From: an uncultured Pseudomonadota bacterium
Lineage (GTDB): Bacteria > Myxococcota_A > UBA796 > SXON01
DNA: 36,298 nt
Direction of reading: 5' to 3'
Assembly: GCA_903844155.1 (NCBI GenBank)
Contig: CAIMSU010000344.1
Location: forward strand, 1-36,298
The position numbers were made by a program, and so were the translations under genes. Positions within the stretch are counted from its first letter, which is position 1. Every line of letters starts with the position of its first letter. Of the stretch, positions 14,824-23,100 are shown piece after piece. The notes below the pieces were generated by a model. That model was not told where the DNA came from, did no database searches, and saw only the letters and a program-made list of their open reading frames with translations.

Positions 14824-17463
14824 TTGGCTACCTGGGTCTATTCGTTCGGAAGCGGCATTTCCGATGGCGACGCGTCGATGAAGGCGCTGCTTGGCGGCAA
14901 GGGTGCCGGTCTCGCCGAGATGACGCGCATCGGCCTGCCGGTGCCCCCCGGCTTCACCATCACCACCGCCGCCTGCAACCACTGGTTCCAGAATTCGGGC
15001 TACCCGGAGGGCCTGTGGGACGAGGCGAACGCCGCGTTGAAGCTTGTGGAGTCGCGGGCGGGCAAGCGCTTTGGCGACCCCGAGAATCCGCTGCTCTGCT
15101 CGGTCCGGTCGGGCGCAGCGCAGTCCATGCCGGGCATGATGGACACGGTGCTGAACCTTGGCCTGAACGACGCGACGGCCGAGGGGCTGGCCGCCCGCAC
15201 CCGTCGCCCGATGTTCGCGTGGGACAGTTACCGGCGTTTCGTCATGATGTTCGGCGACGTGGTGCTGGAGATCCCGTACACCCGCTTTCAACGCGTGATC
15301 GACGAGGTCGGGCAGGGGAAGGAGCCGCGGGATCTGGAGCTTGCGACGCTGCAGGGCCTCGTCGAGAGGCTCAAGGCGGTCGTGGCAGACGCGTGGGGGC
15401 CGTTCCCGCAGGACCCGCAGGTGCAGCTCAAGCTGGCGGTCGAGGCGGTGTTCCGCAGCTTCAACGGGCAACGTGCGCGCTACTACCGCAAGATGAACAA
15501 CATCCCGGACAATTGCGGCACGGCCGTGAACGTCCAGTCGATGGTGTTTGGCAACATGGGCGAGAATTCAGCGACGGGCGTGTGCTTTACGCGCAACCCG
15601 AAGTCCGGCGCGCGCGTGTTCTTCGGTGAGTGGCTGGCGAACGCGCAAGGCGAGGACGTCGTCGCCGGTACGCACACGCCGAACCCCATCAACCGGGATG
15701 CGGGGGAGACTGCCGGGGTCACGCTACAGGAGGCCATGCCCGCGGTGTACGAGGAGCTGCACGGCCTGCAACGCAAGTTGGAGCTCCACTACCGCGACAT
15801 GCAGGACATCGAGTTCACGATCGAGGAGGGGAAGCTCTACCTGCTCCAGACCCGGAACGGGAAGCGCACGCCCGCGGCGGCCGTCCAGATCGTCGTCGAC
15901 CTCGTGGCGGAGGGGCTGATCACCGAGGAAGAGGCGATCAAGCGGGTCAAGCCGGCGGAGCTGGAGCTGGTCCTGCGACCGGTCCTGGACCCGGATGCGC
16001 GCAAGAAGCGCATCGCGCGCGGGCTGGACGCGAGCCCCGGTGCTGCGACTGGGAAGGTCGTTTTTCACTCGGAAGAAGCCCAGGAGATGGCCGACAAGGG
16101 CGAGGCTGTCATCCTCGTCCGACTGGAGACGAGCCCCGAGGACATCCAGGGGATGAACATGGCGCGCGGAATCCTGACGGCGCGCGGTGGGCAGACGAGC
16201 CACGCAGCGGTGGTCGCCCGAGGCATGGGGAAGCCCTGCGTCGTCGGCTGCACCGAGATCCTCGTGGATTACGGCCGTCAATTGTTCTACGCGGGCGACA
16301 CCGTGGTCAAGCGCGGCGACTTCATCACCATCGACGGCGGGACGGGCGAGGTGTTCGAGGGTGAGATCCCCACGCTCGCGCCGCCGACGGACGCTGGCGC
16401 GATGGGCAAGCTGCTGTCATGGGCGGACAAGCGCGCCAGGCTGAAGGTGCGCGCGAACGCCGACACGGGTGGCGATGCGGCGAACGCGCGTCGGCTCGGC
16501 GCCGTCGGCATTGGCTTGTGCCGCACGGAGCACATGTTTTTCGAGCCCACCGCGTTGCGGGCGATGCGGCAGATGATCCTCGCCGACGACGAGCGGTCGC
16601 GTCAGCGCGCGCTCAACGCCGTGCTGCCGATCCAGCGGCAGGACTTCATGGAGATCTTCCGGGCGATGGACGGCCTGCCCGTCACCATCCGCCTCCTTGA
16701 CCCGCCGCTGCACGAGTTCCTCCCTTCGCGCCCCGAGGAGATCTCGACCGTCGCCAAGGACCTCGGCGTGCGGACAGAAGCGCTCGGCGAACGCCTGAAG
16801 CAGCTCCACGAGTCCAACCCGATGATGGGCCACCGCGGCTGTCGCATCGGCGTCACGACGCCGGAGATCTACAACACGCAGGTGCGCGCGATCTTCGAGG
16901 CCGCGGTTGCCGTCGCGAAGGAGGGGATCGAGGTCATCCCCGAGGTGATGATCCCGTTGGTGTCGATGCCCATGGAGCTTGAACGGTGCCGCAAGCAGGT
17001 CGAGGACACCGCCGAGCAGGTGCTGGCCGAGAACAACGTCCGCATCCTCTACAAGATCGGCACGATGATCGAGCTGCCCCGCGCCTGCGTGCTCGCAGAC
17101 CAGATCGCGGTTCACGCCGACTTCTTCAGCTTTGGGACGAACGATCTCACGCAGATGACCTACGGCTTCTCGCGTGACGACATGGGCAAGTTCTTCAGCG
17201 AGTACCAGGCTCGAGGCGTCATCAAGGACTCGCCGTTGTCCGTGTTCGACACGGAGGGGGTTGGCGCGCTGGTGCAGATGGCGGCGCAGAAGGGCCGGGC
17301 GACCCGGCCGCAGCTCAAGCTCGGTGTTTGCGGTGAGCACGGCGGTGACCCGACCGGGGTGGCGTTCTTCCATCGGATCGGGCTTGACTACGTGAGCTGC
17401 TCGCCGTTCCGGGTGCCCGTCGCCCGGCTGGCGGCGGCCCACGCAGCGCTCGGCGTCCTGTAG
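14824..17463 (+). CDS. ppdK: Pyruvate, phosphate dikinase
   Basis: 879 aa, the normal bacterial length. The start is TTG at 14824, with GAGG about 6 nt upstream, and gives the usual N-terminus (VYSFGSG...GGKGAGLAEM). The enzyme interconverts pyruvate, ATP and Pi with PEP, AMP and PPi in the cytosol. Domains are an ATP-grasp region from residue 1 to about 350 (PVPPGFTITT, ending in LLQTRNGKRT), the swivelling phosphohistidine domain with GGQTSHAAVVARGMGKPCVVG and catalytic His460, and the C-terminal PEP/pyruvate TIM barrel from about 530 (LLDPPLHEFLP, FFSFGTNDLTQMTYGFSRDD, acid/base Cys836 in VCGEHGGDP). All key residues are present. The next gene begins 5 bp after its stop, so co-transcription is likely. 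Confidence 0.97.
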   Translation: MATWVYSFGSGISDGDASMKALLGGKGAGLAEMTRIGLPVPPGFTITTAACNHWFQNSGYPEGLWDEANAALKLVESRAGKRFGDPENPLLCSVRSGAAQSMPGMMDTVLNLGLNDATAEGLAARTRRPMFAWDSYRRFVMMFGDVVLEIPYTRFQRVIDEVGQGKEPRDLELATLQGLVERLKAVVADAWGPFPQDPQVQLKLAVEAVFRSFNGQRARYYRKMNNIPDNCGTAVNVQSMVFGNMGENSATGVCFTRNPKSGARVFFGEWLANAQGEDVVAGTHTPNPINRDAGETAGVTLQEAMPAVYEELHGLQRKLELHYRDMQDIEFTIEEGKLYLLQTRNGKRTPAAAVQIVVDLVAEGLITEEEAIKRVKPAELELVLRPVLDPDARKKRIARGLDASPGAATGKVVFHSEEAQEMADKGEAVILVRLETSPEDIQGMNMARGILTARGGQTSHAAVVARGMGKPCVVGCTEILVDYGRQLFYAGDTVVKRGDFITIDGGTGEVFEGEIPTLAPPTDAGAMGKLLSWADKRARLKVRANADTGGDAANARRLGAVGIGLCRTEHMFFEPTALRAMRQMILADDERSRQRALNAVLPIQRQDFMEIFRAMDGLPVTIRLLDPPLHEFLPSRPEEISTVAKDLGVRTEALGERLKQLHESNPMMGHRGCRIGVTTPEIYNTQVRAIFEAAVAVAKEGIEVIPEVMIPLVSMPMELERCRKQVEDTAEQVLAENNVRILYKIGTMIELPRACVLADQIAVHADFFSFGTNDLTQMTYGFSRDDMGKFFSEYQARGVIKDSPLSVFDTEGVGALVQMAAQKGRATRPQLKLGVCGEHGGDPTGVAFFHRIGLDYVSCSPFRVPVARLAAAHAALGVL

Positions 17464-17468
17464 CCAGA

Positions 17469-19235
17469 TTGCCGTTCGACGAGCGGGAGCGCGACGCCGT
17501 CTACCGCGCGATCCACACGCGGCGGGACATCCGGGCATACCTCCCTGATCCCGTCCCCGACGCGCTTTTGTGGCGGATCCTTGAGGCTGCACATCATGCC
17601 CCGTCCGTCGGGTTCATGCAGCCCTGGAACTTCGTGGTCGTCCGAGACCCGGAGCTCCGCCGACAGGCATGGGCGCACGTCGTGGCCGTCTCTGAGCGCG
17701 CGAAGGCGACGTATGAAGGGGATCGTGCTGCGAGCTACGGCACGCTCAAGCTCCAGGGGATCCTCGACGCGCCGCTCTCAGTCGTGGTGACCTGCGATCC
17801 GACGCGTGCGGGCAACGTCCTCGGCCGGCACACGATGCCCGAGACGGACAGCTACAGCACCTGCCTCGCGATCCAGAACCTGTGGCTCGCGGCGCGCGCA
17901 GAGGGCCTCGGCGCTGGCTGGGTGAGCATCCTGGAGCCCCCCTTCGTCCGCTCGTTGCTTGGCATTCCCGACCACGTGCGCATCATCGCGTGGCTCACGC
18001 TCGGCTGGCCGGTCGAGAATCCGACCGAGCCGATGTTGCAGGCGGTTGGCTGGCGTTCGCGCCTGCCGCTGACCGACGTCGTCTCCGTTGACCACTGGCC
18101 AACTGCTCCGGCAGGCTCGCCCGAAGGGACAATGCTCCTCCCGCATTTCGCATCCGAGGGATACGAAATGCAGGAGGAGGATCGTCACACAGGGCTGAAC
18201 AGCGCGGCGTCTGCTGAAGTAGCCGGGGTTCGGGTCACCGCCGCGGAACGGAACTTGAACCTGACAAAGCCTCCGGGTAGCCTCGGTCGGCTGGAGGCCG
18301 TGGCGCTGCAGGTCGCGCGGGTGCAGGGCGTGGCGATGCCGCGGTGGCAGCGAAAGGCGCTGGTGTTGTGCGCGGGCGATCACGGGGTGACGGAGGAGGG
18401 CGTGAGCGCCTACCGGCGCGAGGTGACCGCGCGCATGGTGGTCCAGTTCATCGCGAAGGCCGCGGCGGTGAACGCCTTTGCGCGGCAGAACAACGTCTTG
18501 CTGACGGTCGCGGATCTTGGCGTGGACCACGACTTCCACGACGCCACGGGCAAGCCCGCGACCGGCCTGGTTCACGCGAAGATCCGGCGAGGGACGAGGA
18601 ATTTCGCCCGTGAGCCGGCGATGACGAGCGCGGAGTGTGCCAGCGCGATCGCGGCCGGGCGGAGTCTGCTCCCGGAGTGCGACCTGCTCGGGGTCGGGGA
18701 GATGGGGATTGGGAACAGCACTTCTGCCGCGGCGCTGGTCTGTGCGACGTTGGGCCTCGATCCTGAGGCGGTCGTCGGGCGGGGCACAGGCGTGGGCGAT
18801 CTGGCCTGGGCACGGAAGGTGGATGTGGTGCGGCGGGCGTTGCTGCTGCACGCGGGCCTCGACCCGCTCGCAGCGCTCGGGGGCTACGAGATCGCCGCGT
18901 TGGTCGGGTTGATCGACGAGGCGACCTTGCGGGGCGTGCCGGTGGTGCTCGACGGGTTCATCACGGGCGCCGCCGCGATCGTGGCGGTCGCTCGTCGACC
19001 AGCGGTTCGCGAGTGCCTCATCGCCGGGCACCGTTCTGCTGAGGCCGGGCACGGCGCGGTGCTGGACGCGCTCGGGTTGTTGCCCTTGTTGGACCTGGCG
19101 ATGCGGCTGGGGGAGGGGTCGGGGGCGGCGCTCGCGCTCGGCCTCGTCGAGGCGGGCTGTCGAACGCTTTCGGAGATGCGGACGTTCGACGAGGCGGGCA
19201 TCCGCGATGCCGTGGACCCGGCTGGGCGACGGTGA
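17469..19235 (+). CDS. bluB-cobT: BluB-CobT fusion: DMB synthase plus nicotinate-nucleotide:DMB phosphoribosyltransferase
   Basis: 588 aa from a TTG five bases after the ppdK stop. Residues 1 to about 205 are BluB, the flavin-destructase that turns FMNH2 and O2 into 5,6-dimethylbenzimidazole: THTRRDIRAY-type FMN contact with Asp20, APSVGFMQPWNF (44-55), DSYSTCLAIQNLWLAARAEG and GWVS with Ser153. Asp20 and Ser153 correspond to the Asp32/Ser167 pair known in Sinorhizobium BluB. Residues from about 240 to 588 are CobT, which makes alpha-ribazole phosphate from DMB and NaMN: TKPPGSLGRLE, CAGDHGVTEEGVSAY, VGEMGIGNSTSAAAL and MRLGEGSG with catalytic Glu549. Consecutive enzymes for the lower ligand of cobalamin are thus joined, allowing hand-over of DMB. 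The linker (about 205-240) contains a long DNA palindrome described separately. Confidence 0.93.
   Translation: MPFDERERDAVYRAIHTRRDIRAYLPDPVPDALLWRILEAAHHAPSVGFMQPWNFVVVRDPELRRQAWAHVVAVSERAKATYEGDRAASYGTLKLQGILDAPLSVVVTCDPTRAGNVLGRHTMPETDSYSTCLAIQNLWLAARAEGLGAGWVSILEPPFVRSLLGIPDHVRIIAWLTLGWPVENPTEPMLQAVGWRSRLPLTDVVSVDHWPTAPAGSPEGTMLLPHFASEGYEMQEEDRHTGLNSAASAEVAGVRVTAAERNLNLTKPPGSLGRLEAVALQVARVQGVAMPRWQRKALVLCAGDHGVTEEGVSAYRREVTARMVVQFIAKAAAVNAFARQNNVLLTVADLGVDHDFHDATGKPATGLVHAKIRRGTRNFAREPAMTSAECASAIAAGRSLLPECDLLGVGEMGIGNSTSAAALVCATLGLDPEAVVGRGTGVGDLAWARKVDVVRRALLLHAGLDPLAALGGYEIAALVGLIDEATLRGVPVVLDGFITGAAAIVAVARRPAVRECLIAGHRSAEAGHGAVLDALGLLPLLDLAMRLGEGSGAALALGLVEAGCRTLSEMRTFDEAGIRDAVDPAGRR
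18135..18179. repeat. Near-perfect 21-bp inverted repeat in the BluB-CobT linker
   Basis: Arms 18135-18155 and 18159-18179 pair over 21 positions around a 3-nt loop (GAG at 18156-18158). Only two positions fail, and both are C opposite A (18142/18172 and 18151/18163). On the complementary strand these become G-U pairs, so a minus-strand transcript would form a full 21-bp stem. The element encodes part of the linker between two conserved domains and is less GC-rich than its surroundings (ATTTCG/CGAAAT). It may be an inserted palindromic element. Confidence 0.75.
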
Positions 19236-19295
19236 CACGGTCTCGCGTGCGACGAGCAGCAGCGGCGATTTCCCTCCGCTCAGTGGGGAGCGCGC

Positions 19296-19301
19296 TATAC
19301 T
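19296..19301 (+). promoter_or_regulatory. Probable -10 element (TATACT) for the PEGA gene
   Basis: TATACT lies 31 nt before the ATG at 19333, in a 97-bp gap after bluB-cobT. The same hexamer occurs at 21041. No convincing -35 hexamer is found at 16-18 bp, so this is a candidate only. Confidence 0.4.
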
Positions 19302-19332
19302 CCCACGCTCCGCCCGGAGTGCTGGAGTCCAG

Positions 19333-20952
19333 ATGAAGATCTGTCCCTTGTGTCACACCACCTATGAGGACTGGATTGACTTCTGCTTCAACGACGGCAT
19401 GCCGCTTGTCGGCAAGGAGGGCGCAGCCAACCCCTTTCCGGTGAGGCCCGCCAGCGCCTCGCTGGCGCCTGCGCCGAAGCTCGCGGATGAAGCGGACCTG
19501 CCAGCGCCCGGCATCGTCGCGCCCCCAACCGCTCACGTCGGCGCCGGGGACGAAGCGCCGAATCGCGCGCCACCGACGCAGCCGCCGACCGACATCACGG
19601 GGGTCTTCACCGGGCCGATCCACGACGACGACGGCGAGGAGTTCCGTCGCCCGCCCGCACAGCCGATGAACCTGGCCAGCCTCGCGCCGGTCGAGCCGCC
19701 GAGCGTTGAGCCCGACGCGGACGCGACCCGCCCTCTCGGCTCCGTCGTCCTCCCCGCCGACGACTCGGAGGAGCGAGCCACGGTGCCACTGTCCTCCTCC
19801 GCCCTCGCGGACGCGTCGGATCTGCCGTCATCCCCGGCGTCCCCGGTGCCGCCGCGCGTGCCGGTGGTCGCCGCAGCGGTGACGGAGCTCGTCTCCTCAT
19901 CCGAGGCCGCCGTTGTGCCGCCGCCGCCAGAGGTGGCCCCTCCTCCGGCGAGCGCGCCGGTTGTGCTGGATGGCAGCGAGCTTCCCGGGTTCGTCACAGG
20001 GGCAGAGGCCCCGGTCGTGCCGCCGCGGGCTTCGCGGCCAGCGCCGGAGCCGGAAGACGACGAACCCGCCCCGAGCGGGAGCGGGTTGGGCCTCGGGGTG
20101 ATCATCGGCGTTGTCGGCCTGGTGTTGTTCCTTGTCGTGGCCGTCGTCGGCGCGGGGGCCGTGTTCCTTAACGGGGGGTCCAGAGCACCCGATCACCCCG
20201 CGCCGCCCCCGGCGGTCGTGAAGGCGGCGCCGACACCGCCTCCCGTAGCGCCTCCGCCTGCAGACCCCGTGCCCGTCGCCCCTCCGGACGCCGTCCCTGC
20301 TGCCCCCGTCGCCCCTCCGGACGCGATCCCAGCCGCGCCCGTCGCCGCCCCGGTCGCCCCACCTGTGGCCGCTCCCGTCGCCGCGCCCGTGGCAGCCGTC
20401 GACGCGCCGAAGAACCCGACTCCGCACCCAGCCGCGGCGAACGTCCCGAAGCAGCCGGTCGCGGTGGCCGCACCGGTGGCGGCGCCGGTCGCGGATGACA
20501 ATCCCTGGGGCACTGCGGCCCCGGCCACCTCCGGCACGCTCAAGATCGTGACCGACCCGGATGGCGCGATGGTGTTCATCAACGACGTTCAACGTGGAAA
20601 AACGCCGATGTCCGTCGAGGTCCAGTATGGCGTCCAGCACATCCGCGTGGTGCGCACCGGCTACAAGACCGAGGAGCGGGACGTCACGATGAAGGTGCCG
20701 GAGATCAGCGTGCCGTTCATCCTCAAGCCCGAGGTGGTGACGGGCATGGTCAACGTGTACGGCCCGGCCGGCTACAAGGTGAGCATCGATGGGCATGATC
20801 GCGGCGCGATGCCCGTCACCGTGCAGGTCTCCGAGGGCGTCCGCCAGTTCAAGCTGACCAGCGACGCGGACGGCACCGGCTGCTCGCTCCCGAAGGAGAT
20901 CGTCTTCCACTCGCCGGGCCGACCAGAGACGGTAACGCTCGCCTGCCAGTAG
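19333..20952 (+). CDS. Zinc-ribbon, single-span membrane protein with C-terminal PEGA domains
   Basis: 539 aa; ATG at 19333 with GGAG 5 nt upstream. The N-terminus MKICPLCHTTYEDWIDFCFNDG carries a partial zinc-ribbon pattern (CxxC then FCxxDG, lacking the fourth Cys). A long Pro/Ala/Glu-rich cytoplasmic region to about 250 follows, then one membrane span (LGVIIGVVGLVLFLVVAVVG, about 255-280) and a second Pro/Ala/Val-rich stretch with repeated 'APVAAPVAPP' units. The C-terminus has two PEGA-type modules: GTLKIVTDPDGAMVFINDV with GKTPMSVEVQYGVQHIRV, and GMVNVYGPAGYKVSIDG with GAMPVTVQVSEGVRQFKL. PEGA domains are surface or periplasmic modules often attached to kinases and sensors in Myxococcota. 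Here it may couple a cytoplasmic zinc ribbon to an external domain. Function is unknown; this is a stand-alone gene with its own promoter. Confidence 0.82.
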   Translation: MKICPLCHTTYEDWIDFCFNDGMPLVGKEGAANPFPVRPASASLAPAPKLADEADLPAPGIVAPPTAHVGAGDEAPNRAPPTQPPTDITGVFTGPIHDDDGEEFRRPPAQPMNLASLAPVEPPSVEPDADATRPLGSVVLPADDSEERATVPLSSSALADASDLPSSPASPVPPRVPVVAAAVTELVSSSEAAVVPPPPEVAPPPASAPVVLDGSELPGFVTGAEAPVVPPRASRPAPEPEDDEPAPSGSGLGLGVIIGVVGLVLFLVVAVVGAGAVFLNGGSRAPDHPAPPPAVVKAAPTPPPVAPPPADPVPVAPPDAVPAAPVAPPDAIPAAPVAAPVAPPVAAPVAAPVAAVDAPKNPTPHPAAANVPKQPVAVAAPVAAPVADDNPWGTAAPATSGTLKIVTDPDGAMVFINDVQRGKTPMSVEVQYGVQHIRVVRTGYKTEERDVTMKVPEISVPFILKPEVVTGMVNVYGPAGYKVSIDGHDRGAMPVTVQVSEGVRQFKLTSDADGTGCSLPKEIVFHSPGRPETVTLACQ

Positions 20953-21040
20953 GGGACCTCGCAGGTCACGGATTGTCTCCGTCGTTCGACGGGCGGCTCC
21001 ACAGCGCGTTTTCACGCTGGTAATTCGCGCGAACTTTCTC

Positions 21041-21046
21041 TATACT
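21041..21046 (+). promoter_or_regulatory. -10 element (TATACT) implying a leaderless transcript
   Basis: TATACT ends 7 nt before the ATG at 21054 and there is no Shine-Dalgarno. With normal -10 to start-site spacing, transcription would begin at or next to the ATG, giving a leaderless mRNA. The -35 region is not recognisable. Confidence 0.5.
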
Positions 21047-21053
21047 CGCGCGC

Positions 21054-23099
21054 ATGCAAACCCTTTCGCTGCGTCCTCTCGCCTCGGCCACCCGCCTCCT
21101 CCCGGCGCTCGTCATCGCGCTCGCTCTGGCGGGTTGCGCGCCGGGCGGCTCCAAGGGGACCACGCAGCAGCCCAACCAGGTGATCACCTACGCCGACTCC
21201 GATGGCGACGGCATCACCGACTTCGATGAGGGGTTCGTCGACCCGAACTCCCCCACGGCGGACAGCGGCGGCCCCACCGTCTCCGTCGACACGGATGGCG
21301 ACGGCACGCCCGACTACCTCGACCTCGACTCCGATGGCGACGGCATTCCCGACCAGCTGGAGGCCGGCGACACCGACCCGCTGACGATGCCCTTCGACTC
21401 GGATGGCGACGGCATTCCCGATTACCGCGACCTCGACAGCGACAACAACTGCATCCCGGACGAGACGGACGGCCAGGCGGATCTCGACGGCGACGGCATC
21501 ATCGACTCCTCGGACCTCGACGACGACGGGGACGGGATCCTCGACAGCGTGGAGATTGGCGCCGACTGCGCCATCCCCGACTCTGACGGCGACGGCACCC
21601 CGGACTACCAGGACCTCGACTCGGACGGCGACGGCGTTGGCGACGTGTACGAGGCCGGCACCACCCCCTGGGCGACGACCCCGCATGACAGCGACGGGGA
21701 CGGCATTCCCGACTACCTCGACACGGACTCGGATGGCAACGGGATCCCGGACGGCACCGAGGACGGTTGCTCCGGCCCCTCCGACGTCCCAAAGGACACC
21801 GATGGCGACGGCATCATCGACTCGGCGGACATGGACAACGATGGCGATGGCGTCCCCGACCTGCAGGAGGTCACCCTCGGCACCGACATGAACAACCCCG
21901 ACACCGATGGCGACGGGTTCACGGACGGCGCGGAGGTGGCGGCGGGCACCAGCCCGACGGACCCCAACTCGGTGATCAGCGGCATCTACGTGACCGTGCC
22001 CGAGCGCACGACGGTCGAACAGAGCTTCGAGTTCACGTTGAACGTGAAGATGGGCGACGTGATGTTCATGATCGACACGACCTGCTCGATGAGCAGCACG
22101 CTCACCGGCATGTCCAGCCAGTTCTCGGGCATCGAGACCGGCCTGCACACCGCGCTCCCGGACGTCGAATTCGGCGTCTCGCAGCACGACGACTACCCGT
22201 ACACGGGCATGGGCACGTCGGGGATCGACCACCCGTTCGCGCTCGATCAGCAGATCACGGACGACACCTCCGCGGTCCAGACCGCGCTCTCGCGCTTGTC
22301 GATCCACAGCGGTGGCGACACGCCCGAGTCGAGCATGGAGGGCCTCTACCAGGTCCTGACTGGCGTCGGCTACGACATGAAGTGCGATGGGCGGTTCGAC
22401 TCCTCCACGGACGTCAAGCCGTTCATGTCGAGCGCTGGCGACCTTTTCGGCGGCTCCGGCGGGCAATACTACAACGCTTCCACATCGGGGGGTGCGACGG
22501 GGGTTGGCGTCGGCTTCCGGCCGTACGCGCTCCCGATCATCATCTACGCGACAGACGCGCAGATGCGCGACAAGACCGCCCCCTACCGGGACGCGCAGGC
22601 GGTTCCGCCGCAGGCCTGCAACAATGCCACCGAGGCCGAGGTTGCGACGGCCGCCAAGAACATGGGGGCCTACCTGATCGGCGTTTCGGTCGGCGGCAGC
22701 TCGACGAACTCGGCGTACGCGCAGATGAACACGCTCGCGGCAGACACCAACTCGCTTGATTCATCGGGGAACAAGCTGGTGTATACGTGGTCGGGCAGCT
22801 CGGCGACGCTGAAGACCACGATCATCAACGCGGTGACCGATCTCGTCAGCGCCGTGCGGTTCTCGACCGTCACGCTCGTTCCGGACGACCCGTACGGGTT
22901 CGTTACCGGCATCGACCCCTCCAGCTACGACATGTCGGGCAGCCCCGACGGCGAGACCGTCAGCTTCAACCTGACATTCCGCGGCGCCGTCCCCGCTGGA
23001 ACGACCGACCAGACCTACCACGTCGCGCTGAACGTGCTCGGCGACGGCACCGTGCTCCTCGACACGCTCGACATCTACATCGTCGTCCCCGGGAAATAA
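21054..23099 (+). CDS. Lipoprotein with thrombospondin type-3-like Ca-binding repeats and a VWA domain
   Basis: 681 aa. The signal ends in IALALAGC (Cys28), giving a lipoprotein. Residues about 47-300 consist of some 14 Asp-rich repeats of the type 'DSDGDGIPDYxDLDSDGDG', as in thrombospondin type-3/Ca-binding stalks. A VWA-like domain follows: VMFMIDTTCSMSSTL (Asp341) is a MIDAS-like DxTxS variant, then FGVSQHDDYPY, ALSRLSIHSGGDTPESSMEG (metal-coordinating Thr region), PIIIYATDAQMRD and AYLIGVSVGGS. A beta-rich C-terminus (VSFNLTFRGAVPAG) completes it. It probably sits on the cell surface, using Ca2+ to stiffen the stalk and the VWA domain to bind a protein. It is the first gene of a three-gene unit; the next ORF begins 1 bp after its stop. 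Confidence 0.88.
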   Translation: MQTLSLRPLASATRLLPALVIALALAGCAPGGSKGTTQQPNQVITYADSDGDGITDFDEGFVDPNSPTADSGGPTVSVDTDGDGTPDYLDLDSDGDGIPDQLEAGDTDPLTMPFDSDGDGIPDYRDLDSDNNCIPDETDGQADLDGDGIIDSSDLDDDGDGILDSVEIGADCAIPDSDGDGTPDYQDLDSDGDGVGDVYEAGTTPWATTPHDSDGDGIPDYLDTDSDGNGIPDGTEDGCSGPSDVPKDTDGDGIIDSADMDNDGDGVPDLQEVTLGTDMNNPDTDGDGFTDGAEVAAGTSPTDPNSVISGIYVTVPERTTVEQSFEFTLNVKMGDVMFMIDTTCSMSSTLTGMSSQFSGIETGLHTALPDVEFGVSQHDDYPYTGMGTSGIDHPFALDQQITDDTSAVQTALSRLSIHSGGDTPESSMEGLYQVLTGVGYDMKCDGRFDSSTDVKPFMSSAGDLFGGSGGQYYNASTSGGATGVGVGFRPYALPIIIYATDAQMRDKTAPYRDAQAVPPQACNNATEAEVATAAKNMGAYLIGVSVGGSSTNSAYAQMNTLAADTNSLDSSGNKLVYTWSGSSATLKTTIINAVTDLVSAVRFSTVTLVPDDPYGFVTGIDPSSYDMSGSPDGETVSFNLTFRGAVPAGTTDQTYHVALNVLGDGTVLLDTLDIYIVVPGK

Positions 23100-23100
23100 G

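Noticed and set aside
17461-17560. Cobalamin riboswitch before bluB-cobT
   Set aside because: The gap to ppdK is 5 bp and no B12-box sequence is present upstream of either gene.
21012-22466. 484-codon minus-strand frame with repeating 'GNAVAIxVEVxVV' pattern
   Set aside because: The periodicity is the complement of the Asp/Gly repeats in the VWA/TSP3 lipoprotein, not an independent repeat protein.
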